Shown: positions 1-6,015, counted from the stretch's first letter. The stretch is 10,515 nt of DNA from an uncultured Coriobacteriaceae bacterium (GCA_902796975.1 CADBRF010000009.1:1-10515); one strand, 5' to 3'. Numbers and translations are program-made. Notes: generated from the letters alone by a model not told the origin.

Positions 1-408
1 CGCCGTCGCGTACGAGAGCATGTGGCAGCGTTCGAGACCAGCGATCAGGTAGCGCTGTGGGCTGGACGAAACGACGACAAAGGGCTTACCGGCAGCGTAG
101 ATCTGCTCCACAAAGGCAACTGCGCCCGGAAGAGGCTCAACTTCATTTTGGTAAACGTTCATGAGAAAAGCATCAGCCAAGTCTTCAACTTCCTGAGCAC
201 TCGAGCAAATGCCGTGCTCTTCATAGAGCAACCTGGCAGCCTCGCTGATAGGAGCCCCTTGGAGAACAGTCCACTCTTCATCGGTGATGGGCACGACCGC
301 CCTACGACGCAGCTCATCTTCAAGCTTGTCCCAAGCAGGAATGCTGTCGAGAAGCGTGCCATCGCAATCCAGAATGAACCCGCAAGCGTTTTCCAGTTCT
401 TCCCTCAC
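1..408 (-). CDS. HAD-superfamily phosphatase, 3' part cut by window edge
   Basis: Partial gene: 136 codons are visible and the C-terminal part lies outside the left edge. The start is taken as GTG at 408, preceded by a strong ribosome binding site (GGGGAG, six bases upstream). The protein opens with the HAD motif I at residues 14-18 (DCDGT, with nucleophile Asp14 and acid/base Asp16) followed by LLDS. A helical cap region follows, and the motif II region VVVSSSP lies at residues 111-117 after EPLPGA, the usual layout of the phosphoglycolate phosphatase / beta-phosphoglucomutase-like subgroup. Known for the family: Mg-dependent cytoplasmic hydrolysis of small phosphate esters, or phosphoryl transfer. 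The substrate cannot be told from this fragment. It is transcribed away from the tRNA genes and no clear promoter was found in the 249 bases upstream. Confidence 0.85.
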   Translation of the reverse strand, partial: MREELENACGFILDCDGTLLDSIPAWDKLEDELRRRAVVPITDEEWTVLQGAPISEAARLLYEEHGICSSAQEVEDLADAFLMNVYQNEVEPLPGAVAFVEQIYAAGKPFVVVSSSPQRYLIAGLERCHMLSYATA

Positions 409-616
409 GTTTAGCTCCCCTATCCGCTCGTGTATCGGTGGCGCTTTCGCTTTGCAGGGTACCGCATTCTCATTTCCCAGAGATTTACAAGACCGCAAGC
501 GTCCTACCTATGAGGGCAAACCGTCGAGTTGCCCGGTAAATAAAAGGGGTCTGAACTGGGCGCCAGTGGGCGAACGGCCATTCACCTCGCTATTTCAGAA
601 AAATACAAAATAATGC

Positions 617-645
617 TTGCATTATGAAGAGCCCTCCCCTAATAT
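617..645 (+). promoter_or_regulatory. Sigma-70 type promoter of the tRNA-Gly/tRNA-Cys unit
   Basis: A -35 box TTGCAT (617-622) and a -10 box TAATAT (640-645) are separated by 17 bases. Transcription would begin near 652, about six bases before the mature tRNA-Gly 5' end. Placement and spacing fit a vegetative promoter. The rest of the stretch 409-616 shows only a small 6-bp hairpin (514-534) with no clear role. Confidence 0.65.
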
Positions 646-657
646 ACTTTCTCGCGC

Positions 658-733
<76 letters not shown>

Positions 734-744
734 TCGATTCTACG

Positions 745-770
745 GAGCCGGCTTCGGGCCGGCTCTTTTT
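745..770 (+). terminator. Intrinsic terminator-like hairpin between two tRNA genes
   Basis: An 8-bp perfect stem, GAGCCGGC (745-752) with GCCGGCTC (758-765), has a five-base loop TTCGG and is followed by five T (766-770). This is a good Rho-independent terminator, but it sits between tRNA-Gly and tRNA-Cys, which are only 54 bases apart. It may cap the Gly transcript, act as a partial attenuator, or serve as a processing signal. Confidence 0.75.
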
Positions 771-787
771 GAAAGATATGCCTGAAT

Positions 788-861
788 GGCGACGTGGCCA
801 AGTGGTAAGGCAGGGGCCTGCAAAGCCCTCATCAGCGGTTCGAATCCGCTCGTCGCCTCCA
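788..861 (+). tRNA. tRNA-Cys (anticodon GCA)
   Basis: The acceptor stem GGCGACG (788-794) pairs with CGTCGCC (851-857). The D stem is GCC/GGC. The anticodon stem GGGGC/GCCCT (one G-T pair) closes the loop CTGCAAA with anticodon GCA. The T arm is AGCGG-TTCGAAT-CCGCT. The discriminator is T858 and CCA is encoded at 859-861. There is little room for a separate promoter between the upstream hairpin and this gene, so it probably depends on read-through from the tRNA-Gly promoter. Confidence 0.97.
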
Positions 862-923
862 TTCTTTTCAATCTCGAAAAACATCTCTCAAAGCTAACAG
901 CCGTCGTGTGCTTGCGCCCACAT

Positions 924-1195
924 GTCAAAATGCAAAATTTCCCGATACTCATTCTGTGTTTGTCGCAATAGGCATGGCTCGTCAAAATGCAATTTTCCCG
1001 ATACTCATTTCGAGTGATTCTTACAGTGAGTTCTGGGGTATCAAAATGCAAAATTTCCCCGATACTCATTTTGATTTTGATACCCCAGCGCTCACTCCAC
1101 GCTTTATTTTCCAGCACTCATTTTGATTTTGACGTACCATGCCCTGCAAACTTCAAATTTCCCCGACACTCAGTTTGACTCTGACGAACCATGCC
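924..1195 (+). repeat. Array of about five imperfect 52-59 bp intergenic repeats
   Basis: This gene-free stretch contains related units built on CAAAAT-G-CAAAAT, a loop TTCCCCGATACTC, then ATTTTG-ATTTTG. Copy A (924-963) and copy B (971-1016) have one C fewer in the loop and decayed right halves. Copy C (1025-1096) is intact and listed separately. Copy D (about 1111-1143) keeps only the right half. Copy E (1147-1195) is full length but diverged. Unit spacing is 57 bases from A to B, 59 from B to C, and 52 from C to D and from D to E. D (1112-1143) and E (1164-1195) match at 26 of 32 positions. The left flank of B (GGCATGGCTCGTC, 971-983) is the reverse complement of the right flank of E (1183-1195) with one difference, and of D (1131-1143) with two. 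There are no unique spacers and no cas genes, so it is not a CRISPR array. It lies between tRNA-Cys and the 3' end of the convergent operon. Bases 1196-1251 show nothing recognisable. Confidence 0.85.
1025..1096 (+). repeat. Intact long-hairpin copy (C) of the intergenic repeat
   Basis: A 15-bp perfect inverted repeat, CTGGGGTATCAAAAT (1033-1047) with ATTTTGATACCCCAG (1074-1088), extends inward past a single unpaired G (1048) by six more pairs, CAAAAT (1049-1054) with ATTTTG (1068-1073). The loop is TTCCCCGATACTC (1055-1067). Outward, past one mismatch and one wobble, AGTGAG (1025-1030) pairs with CTCACT (1091-1096). No T run follows, so it is a poor intrinsic terminator. The loop and inner stem are identical to the copy at 6118-6169 apart from the bulged base; the outer arms are not. 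Confidence 0.9.
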
Positions 1196-1251
1196 AAAGA
1201 GTGGATTCGTACTGCTGATGAGGGCATTTGGCCAAGCAAAAGACAAGAAAG

Positions 1252-1281
1252 AAGCCCGGAGCAATTGCTTTCTCCGGGCTT
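1252..1281 (-). terminator. Intrinsic terminator of the ArsM/ArsS operon
   Basis: A 10-bp perfect stem is formed by AAGCCCGGAG (1252-1261) and CTCCGGGCTT (1272-1281) with a ten-base loop. Read on the minus strand it lies 24 bases past the stop of the fusion gene and is followed by a pyrimidine-rich tail (CTTTCTTGTCTTTT). On the plus strand the stem runs into TTTT, so it may work in both directions, separating the operon from the repeat array and tRNA unit. Confidence 0.75.
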
Positions 1282-1305
1282 TTCGCATATGCAGTCGTAG
1301 CGCTT

Positions 1306-3375
1306 CTATTTCGCTGTCACAAACTTGGGCTGAGACATACCCTTGGCATACTTCTCCAGAAGGCTGCCTCCGCATGAGGATCCGCTGCCAGCAGCACATG
1401 AATAGCAGATGGGGCTCGTGTGAATCCTGCGCGTCCGGAGCGGCGTCTCCACGATATCATGTACCGTCTTGGGGCCGTCAAAGCCCAGCCCGAGCACGTG
1501 ATTCACTTCGCAATCGTAGAGCTTGCCATCCCAATCCACATTGACCATGGTGCGGCACATGATGTGCGCCACGGTCGCGGAGTTGTAGTTGTCTGCGAGC
1601 AGCTCGTTATAGGAATCGTAGGTCCGCGCCGCCAAGAGCTTGCTGGCAAAACGACCCAGGTTCCAATTATTCATGGCATAGAGTCCATTGAATTTGACGC
1701 CCTGAGACTGCTCGAGCTCGTAGCGGTAGAAATCTTCCAAATCCTGCTGATCTGGGGGCAGGAAGGGTCCGTCCACGTTGTATGCGAGGTCAATCTGCAA
1801 CTCCGGGTCGACGCCATAGCCGCGTTCGTTCATGCTGCGCAGGCCATCCATGATGGCGCCAAAACTTCCCTTGCCACGCTGCTCGTCCACGCCTTCGGAA
1901 TTGAAATAGGGCAGACTGGAGATAAGTTTGACCCTGTTCTTTGCGTAAACGTCCTTGAAATGCTCGTACTCGGGCTCTTGGAGGATGCAGAGGTTGGTGC
2001 GCACCAGCACCTGCTTCGCGATTTTCGTCGCCTCTTCAATGAACCATTCCAGGTTGGGGTTCATCTCGGGCGAACCGCCTGTGATATCCATGATGCGGAA
2101 GCCACCGGTCTTGAAGGCTGCCAGCACGTCTTCCATGGTCTCACGCGTCATGATTTCAGTGCGCTTGGGGCTGGAGCCCAGATAGCAGTGGTTGCAGGCG
2201 AGATTGCACTTGTAGCAGACATTGACCTGCATGGTTTCAAGCGAGGCAGACCTGAGCAGCTCTTTGTCGTGGAGGCGGCTCTCGAACGGACCGATGCCGA
2301 GTTTTTTGCAGGATTCTTCAATCCAATCTAGGTCAACTTTTCGCTTGCCCGTGATGACCTTGAGGGCGGCGTTGGCAAGCTCGAAGTTAAACGGCCCGAC
2401 ATGGTCGCGCCGTGGCGTGATCTGGAAATGCTTCGCATAACGGCTGTTCTCGAGGAAGGTCGCCATGTTGCCGCTGATAGCCACGGGACGGCCCTTGATG
2501 AAGCGCACCTCGCTGTCGAGATCGAAATAGCGGGGCAGCTCGGGCATTGTTCCCAGATACGTCGCCGTCTGCTGGTAGTCTTCCTCGCGGTCCTCAAACT
2601 TGTCACATTTGATAGCGCGCATGGTACGAGAGGCAAAACCGATGCTCCCCAGCTTGGTGGCAATCTGGAAATCGCCCACCTCAAGGGGCTCGTGCGCAAG
2701 GTCATAGCACACCTGGGTGCCGCATTCGACGAGCAGACGCCTGAAATCTTCCACGTACATAGCGCCAGAGAGGCACTCGCCGCGCAAGATTGGGTCGTCG
2801 TAGAAGCCTTCTGGCACTCTCCTGTCGGAGAAGATGTCCGAGAAATAGAGCTCTCCTCCCGGTTTCAACACGCGGAAAATCTCCTTGAAAAGTTCCGGTT
2901 TGAAGGGAGAGAGATTGATGACACAGTTGGAGATAACCACATCGACGCTGTCGTCGGGCACCGCAGACATGTCTTCGATATAGCTTTCAATGAACTCGAC
3001 GTTGCTCTTCTCGAGCCCAAGGCGCTCAATCTGGCCAGCCTCGTGCTCCCGCGCGAAAGCGAGCTGCGAGGGCGTCATATCTACGCCGATGACATGGCCA
3101 GTTGGTCCGACGAGCTTCGCGGCAATGAAGACATCACGCCCTGTCCCACAGCCCAGGTCGAGAACCGTGCACCCCTCCAGAGCCGGCGGCAGAGGAGAGC
3201 CGCACCCGTAGAAATGGTCCAGGATATCCTTATCGATCAGCGGGAAGAGATCGAGCACGTAGCTGGGCGGCGCCGTCGTAGCGCAAGTGCATGCGTTGGT
3301 GCGGAGGTCCTCGGTGCTCTCCAGGGTCTCGCCATAGTACTCGCGCACCATGGCGCGGATGTCTTTTTCCGTCAC
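1306..3375 (-). CDS. Fused arsenite methyltransferase (ArsM) and radical SAM arsenosugar enzyme (ArsS)
   Basis: A 689-residue protein with two enzyme domains. Residues 1-330 are an ArsM: SAM-binding motif LGCGTGRD (74-81), then VISNCVINLSP (147-157) and GECLSGAMY (199-207). The N-terminal NACTC (Cys29, Cys31), Cys151 and Cys201 match the cysteines that bind As(III) in ArsM. Residues 375-689 are a radical SAM domain with the cluster motif CNLACNHC (Cys390, Cys394, Cys397), then DITGGSPEMNP (430-440) and the ArsS-type C-terminal cysteines at MCRT (607), YDCEVNH (622) and CYSC..GSSCGG (657, 660, 668). Known families: ArsM methylates As(III); ArsS adds 5'-deoxyadenosyl to dimethylated arsenic. 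Each half has about normal length, so this is a true fusion. I chose GTG at 3375, five bases after the upstream stop, because MTEKDIRAMVREYYG resembles ArsM N-termini; GTG at 3411 would add 12 residues overlapping the GTPase gene. Fusion and domains are clear; the true substrate is inferred. Confidence 0.9.
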   Translation of the reverse strand: MTEKDIRAMVREYYGETLESTEDLRTNACTCATTAPPSYVLDLFPLIDKDILDHFYGCGSPLPPALEGCTVLDLGCGTGRDVFIAAKLVGPTGHVIGVDMTPSQLAFAREHEAGQIERLGLEKSNVEFIESYIEDMSAVPDDSVDVVISNCVINLSPFKPELFKEIFRVLKPGGELYFSDIFSDRRVPEGFYDDPILRGECLSGAMYVEDFRRLLVECGTQVCYDLAHEPLEVGDFQIATKLGSIGFASRTMRAIKCDKFEDREEDYQQTATYLGTMPELPRYFDLDSEVRFIKGRPVAISGNMATFLENSRYAKHFQITPRRDHVGPFNFELANAALKVITGKRKVDLDWIEESCKKLGIGPFESRLHDKELLRSASLETMQVNVCYKCNLACNHCYLGSSPKRTEIMTRETMEDVLAAFKTGGFRIMDITGGSPEMNPNLEWFIEEATKIAKQVLVRTNLCILQEPEYEHFKDVYAKNRVKLISSLPYFNSEGVDEQRGKGSFGAIMDGLRSMNERGYGVDPELQIDLAYNVDGPFLPPDQQDLEDFYRYELEQSQGVKFNGLYAMNNWNLGRFASKLLAARTYDSYNELLADNYNSATVAHIMCRTMVNVDWDGKLYDCEVNHVLGLGFDGPKTVHDIVETPLRTRRIHTSPICYSCAAGSGSSCGGSLLEKYAKGMSQPKFVTAK

Positions 3376-3380
3376 GTCTT

Positions 3381-4580
3381 CTACCGCCCCTCGTCGCCCA
3401 TGTTGAAGCACTCAGTGAAGAAAATCTGAGCATCCAGATGATACTTATCGCAAATCATATCCACCGCATCGTCGACGATACGGGCAAAGGGACGCGATTC
3501 GCACACAGCGCGTGCATTGATAATCATGCTCATCTTCTTGTGATTACGGAGGAATTCCTGCGTATGCTCGACATCGTAATCAATGCCCAGAAGCGAACAC
3601 TTGTTGAAATCTCCCGCGCCGGCAGTCGCGAAGGTCTTGAGATGGGGCACGTTGCGCTTTCGCTCGATGAGCCCCATGCGGATTTCCTCGAGAAGGTCAT
3701 CAATAACCTCGTTCATGTCGATTTTCTCGTCATCGAGCTGTTTCACAAACATCCGGCGGTTGTACCAGGTGAGGGTCTTCTCGGCCTCCTGGAACTTCTC
3801 GTTGTCGCGAACAGAGAAGTTCTTGAGCGAGGTGCCATAGCTTTCCAGGTATTCCGCGAGTTCCGGAATGCCCTCGCCAGTCAGGGCGGAAATCTTCATC
3901 ACCGGAATATCGGGGCAAGCTTCCTTGAGGAAGTTCACGTCGCGTTCGACCTCGGCATCGCTGATGAGGTCAATCTTGTGGAGAACAATGAGGTCCGCCT
4001 CTTCCAACTGGAGCTGCATGAGGTACTTGAGCTCCTCGGGAAGATGAATATCCTCCTCACCCTCGCCTTCGGGGAGCAGCATCTTGATACGCTCCGGGTC
4101 GACCAGCACCGTGAAGGGAGAAAGATCAATCCAATCTGCGCAATCGTCTGCCAGACGGTGATAGGTATGGTCGAGCGCGCCAACGCCCAGGCCGGGGATA
4201 TCACTCATGACGAAGATGCAGCCATCCCTATCGCGGAGGCGGCGAATCTTGTCGATGGTGTTATCCATCTGATAGCAAATGCAGCCGGAGGCGATTTCTT
4301 CCACCGTGCAGCCGCTGGTCTGGGTGAGGTTGGTATCCACGAGGTTGGCACCGAGATCGTTGGCGATGATGCCGACCTTCCCGTAGGTTTTGTTCATATG
4401 CTCGCCCAGGGCGATCATCGTGGTGGTCTTGCCTGCGCCCAGAAACCCGCTCATAACCATGAAGCGGATTTTCTCGATAGCCTCCCCCGCCTTGTTGCGA
4501 AGGGTCGCGGCTTTGGTGGTGGCAGTGTCCTCGTGCATGGCGGCAGCTCCGCCATAGGTGTTAAAGGTGTCGTAAGGCAT
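3381..4580 (-). CDS. G3E-family (CobW/HypB/UreG-like) P-loop GTPase
   Basis: A 399-residue cytoplasmic GTPase. The P-loop GFLGAGKTT is at residues 45-53, a Walker B-like segment SDIPGLG at 126-132, and HKID at 201-204 stands for the NKxD guanine-specificity motif (Asn replaced by His). The CobW family metal motif, usually GCICC, reads GCICY here (99-103; Cys100 and Cys102 kept, the third cysteine is Tyr), with an extra Cys91. An acidic insert EGEGEED lies at 171-177. Known for the family: GTP-driven insertion of metals or cobalamin into target enzymes. The ATG overlaps the stop of the upstream methyltransferase gene (TAATG at 4578-4582), which implies translational coupling. ATG at 4538, with GGAG eight bases upstream, is an alternative start that would shorten the protein by 14 residues. 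Its position between two arsenic-type enzymes suggests it serves one of them, perhaps as a metalloid or cofactor chaperone, but this is inference. Confidence 0.88.
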   Translation of the reverse strand: MPYDTFNTYGGAAAMHEDTATTKAATLRNKAGEAIEKIRFMVMSGFLGAGKTTTMIALGEHMNKTYGKVGIIANDLGANLVDTNLTQTSGCTVEEIASGCICYQMDNTIDKIRRLRDRDGCIFVMSDIPGLGVGALDHTYHRLADDCADWIDLSPFTVLVDPERIKMLLPEGEGEEDIHLPEELKYLMQLQLEEADLIVLHKIDLISDAEVERDVNFLKEACPDIPVMKISALTGEGIPELAEYLESYGTSLKNFSVRDNEKFQEAEKTLTWYNRRMFVKQLDDEKIDMNEVIDDLLEEIRMGLIERKRNVPHLKTFATAGAGDFNKCSLLGIDYDVEHTQEFLRNHKKMSMIINARAVCESRPFARIVDDAVDMICDKYHLDAQIFFTECFNMGDEGR

Positions 4581-5677
4581 TAGCAACAACTCGCATTGAT
4601 AGGTTGGTCATCTTCGTCGTACACGCCGTCATAGGGCTTGGCTGCCATGATAATACGGTCAACCGCAACACTGCCGGCGTGGGTTTTTTCATCGCCCGAA
4701 TGCTTGAATACCGCCTTGTAGCGCGAGTGAGCGCAAAGTGCAGCAACGTTACTGCAGGCGCCATGCGGCACGTCCGTCTTGAACTCCATGTTGTAATCGT
4801 AGGGGAAGGCATCGGGATAATCGGGAAGCGATCCGTCGTAGACAATGCTCTCGCCAAAGAGCTCGCATTCGTCCTCGATGCGAGAGGATTTGAGTACGCG
4901 CACCGTGGCGGTCACGAATTCTATCCCGGGGAAGAGCTCCTTCTCCTTCCGGGAAAGCTCGGTTTTGAAGAGGAAGGGACGGCGGTAATCGGCAAAGCCC
5001 GCTGCCTGGATCAGACGCCTGAAATCGCCCAGGTACATGGCACCGCCAAGTCGTATCGCACGGAGCTTGAGGTCTTGCGCCTTTTCAGGAGGGATGCGCC
5101 GGCTGGAGAAAACATCGGTGAAATACCACTCTCCACCTTCCTTGAGCACTCTCCGGACCTCGCGCACGTACGCTTCTTTGTCTGGCGAGAGGTTGAAGGT
5201 GCAGTTGGAGATGACGATATCCACCGACGCATCGGGGAGGAAGGAGAGGTCTTCCGGGGCTCCATGCACGAATTCGACATTAAGTGATTCGTATCCGAAC
5301 TGGCTCATCTCCATGTCGAGATATTTCTCGCCTACGGCAAGCCGCTTTTCGTTGGGCTCTACCCCATAGACCTTGCCCTCAGGGCCGACGAACTGCGCCG
5401 CGAGATAGGTATCTCTGCCAGACCCGCATCCTAGATCGACCACCGTGCACCCCTCCATGAGCGGGGGCATGGGCGTGCCGTATTCGTGAAAGTAGTTCTT
5501 CACTTCTGCGGAAATATTAAAAAGCTTGGCGCGGGCACTTGGGGGCATGCTGATGTCCGTATCAAGGGTACGCGCCGTTGCCAGCGGATCTCTGCCAGAG
5601 AGTTCGGAAACGCTCGCATAGTACTCCGCCGGCTCCATATCGACGTAATACATGTCGTGATATGCCTGACGATCCAT
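4580..5677 (-). CDS. Divergent ArsM-like SAM methyltransferase with C-terminal Cys-Cys
   Basis: A 365-residue protein homologous over its length to the ArsM half of the fusion downstream. It has the SAM motif LGCGSGRD (82-89), VISNCTFNLSP (155-165), the LGGAMYLGDFRR region (210-221), and the C-terminal ArsM-type segment with GACSNVAALCAHSRY (306-320). Two arsenic-binding cysteine positions are gone: the N-terminal NAC.C segment reads TARTLDT, and the GEC position is Arg209. Cys159 remains, Cys308 and Cys315 are additional, and the chain ends in NASCC (Cys364, Cys365). Start: ATG at 5677 with AAGGA five bases upstream; ATG at 5719 is in frame but lies inside a candidate operator. It is the first gene of the three-gene operon. 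It may be a methyltransferase with another acceptor, a later-step enzyme, or an arsenic carrier; the sequence alone does not decide. Confidence 0.85.
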   Translation of the reverse strand: MDRQAYHDMYYVDMEPAEYYASVSELSGRDPLATARTLDTDISMPPSARAKLFNISAEVKNYFHEYGTPMPPLMEGCTVVDLGCGSGRDTYLAAQFVGPEGKVYGVEPNEKRLAVGEKYLDMEMSQFGYESLNVEFVHGAPEDLSFLPDASVDIVISNCTFNLSPDKEAYVREVRRVLKEGGEWYFTDVFSSRRIPPEKAQDLKLRAIRLGGAMYLGDFRRLIQAAGFADYRRPFLFKTELSRKEKELFPGIEFVTATVRVLKSSRIEDECELFGESIVYDGSLPDYPDAFPYDYNMEFKTDVPHGACSNVAALCAHSRYKAVFKHSGDEKTHAGSVAVDRIIMAAKPYDGVYDEDDQPINASCC

Positions 5678-5702
5678 TCCATTCCTTCCATCGAGCAAGC
5701 TG

Positions 5703-5745
5703 CTATGTGGGACGCACATAGTGGAATAAGTCTTACACGAGACTT
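5703..5745 (-). promoter_or_regulatory. Two candidate operator inverted repeats upstream of the operon
   Basis: AAGTCT (5728-5733) and AGACTT (5740-5745) form a 6-6-6 inverted repeat that overlaps the predicted transcription start. CTATGTG (5703-5709) and CACATAG (5715-5721) form a perfect 7-bp inverted repeat with a five-base spacer in the 5' leader. Either could bind a repressor such as an ArsR-type protein; the second could also fold in the mRNA. No regulator gene is in the window. Confidence 0.4.
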
Positions 5746-5746
5746 T

Positions 5747-5776
5747 ATCTTATTTAGACCGGGTTCATGGTAACAA
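5747..5776 (-). promoter_or_regulatory. Candidate promoter of the ArsM/GTPase/ArsM-ArsS operon
   Basis: Read on the minus strand, TTGTTA (5776-5771) is followed after 18 bases by TAAGAT (5752-5747). Transcription would begin near 5740, about 60 bases before the first start codon. Both boxes differ from consensus, as expected for a regulated promoter. Confidence 0.4.
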
Positions 5777-5877
5777 GTAAACAACTATAACTTGATGACA
5801 CGCAGTAAACATGCTTGCCGCAAGTTTGGGACACCCTGTTCTTTTCAAGGGAAGAGCTTCGTCTAGACGCGACAAAT

Positions 5878-5915
5878 AAAAAAACGCGCCTCCCGGGGAC
5901 TCCCCGGAAGACGCG
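5878..5915 (-). terminator. Intrinsic terminator of the CAT-anticodon tRNA
   Basis: Two 14-base arms (5902-5915 and 5885-5898) pair along their full length with two G-T wobbles around a three-base loop. On the minus strand they are followed by seven T (plus-strand A at 5878-5884). It lies 12 bases after the encoded CCA of the tRNA and insulates the operon promoter downstream. Confidence 0.92.
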
Positions 5916-5926
5916 GTGGAAAGACT

Positions 5927-6002
5927 TGGTGGGCCTAGCAGGATTTGAACCCGCAACCTGTCGATTATGAGTCGATCGCGCTAACCGTTGCGCCATAGGC
6001 CC
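5927..6002 (-). tRNA. tRNA with anticodon CAT (tRNA-Ile2 or elongator tRNA-Met)
   Basis: Read on the minus strand, the acceptor stem GGGCCTA (6002-5996) pairs with TAGGCCC (5937-5931). The D stem is GCGC/GCGC, the anticodon loop is CTCATAA (anticodon CAT), the T arm is GCGGG-TTCAAAT-CCTGC, the discriminator is A and CCA is encoded (5929-5927). The anticodon stem has an A-C mismatch at its outer pair. CAT is shared by Met tRNAs and the isoleucine tRNA whose C34 is changed to lysidine by TilS to read ATA. C-G pairs at acceptor positions 4 and 5 and the CGA-CTCATAA-TCG arm resemble tRNA-Ile2, so I lean that way; elongator Met is not excluded. Confidence 0.93.
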
Positions 6003-6015
6003 TTGCAAAAAGGAG

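Noticed and set aside
514..534. Small hairpin GGGCAA/TTGCCC as a terminator or leader element of the HAD gene.
   Set aside because: The stem is only six pairs with a nine-base loop and no T run, and nothing links it to a promoter.
740..1117. Short open frames on both strands across the tRNA genes and repeat array.
   Set aside because: They read through tRNA and repeat sequence, so any protein-like signal is the repeat itself.
924..1195. A CRISPR array, suggested by repeated AT-rich units at near-regular spacing.
   Set aside because: The units are imperfect, decayed to different degrees and lack unique spacers of constant length; no cas gene is nearby.
1306..3375. A selenocysteine in the ArsS half, as reported for some members of that family.
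   Set aside because: The frame contains no internal TGA; the relevant positions are cysteines encoded normally.
2401..4583. Long open frames on the plus strand opposite the operon (for example 3291-4583 and 2401-3429).
   Set aside because: They are antisense to genes with clear conserved motifs, have no recognisable domains, and no ribosome binding site that stands out.
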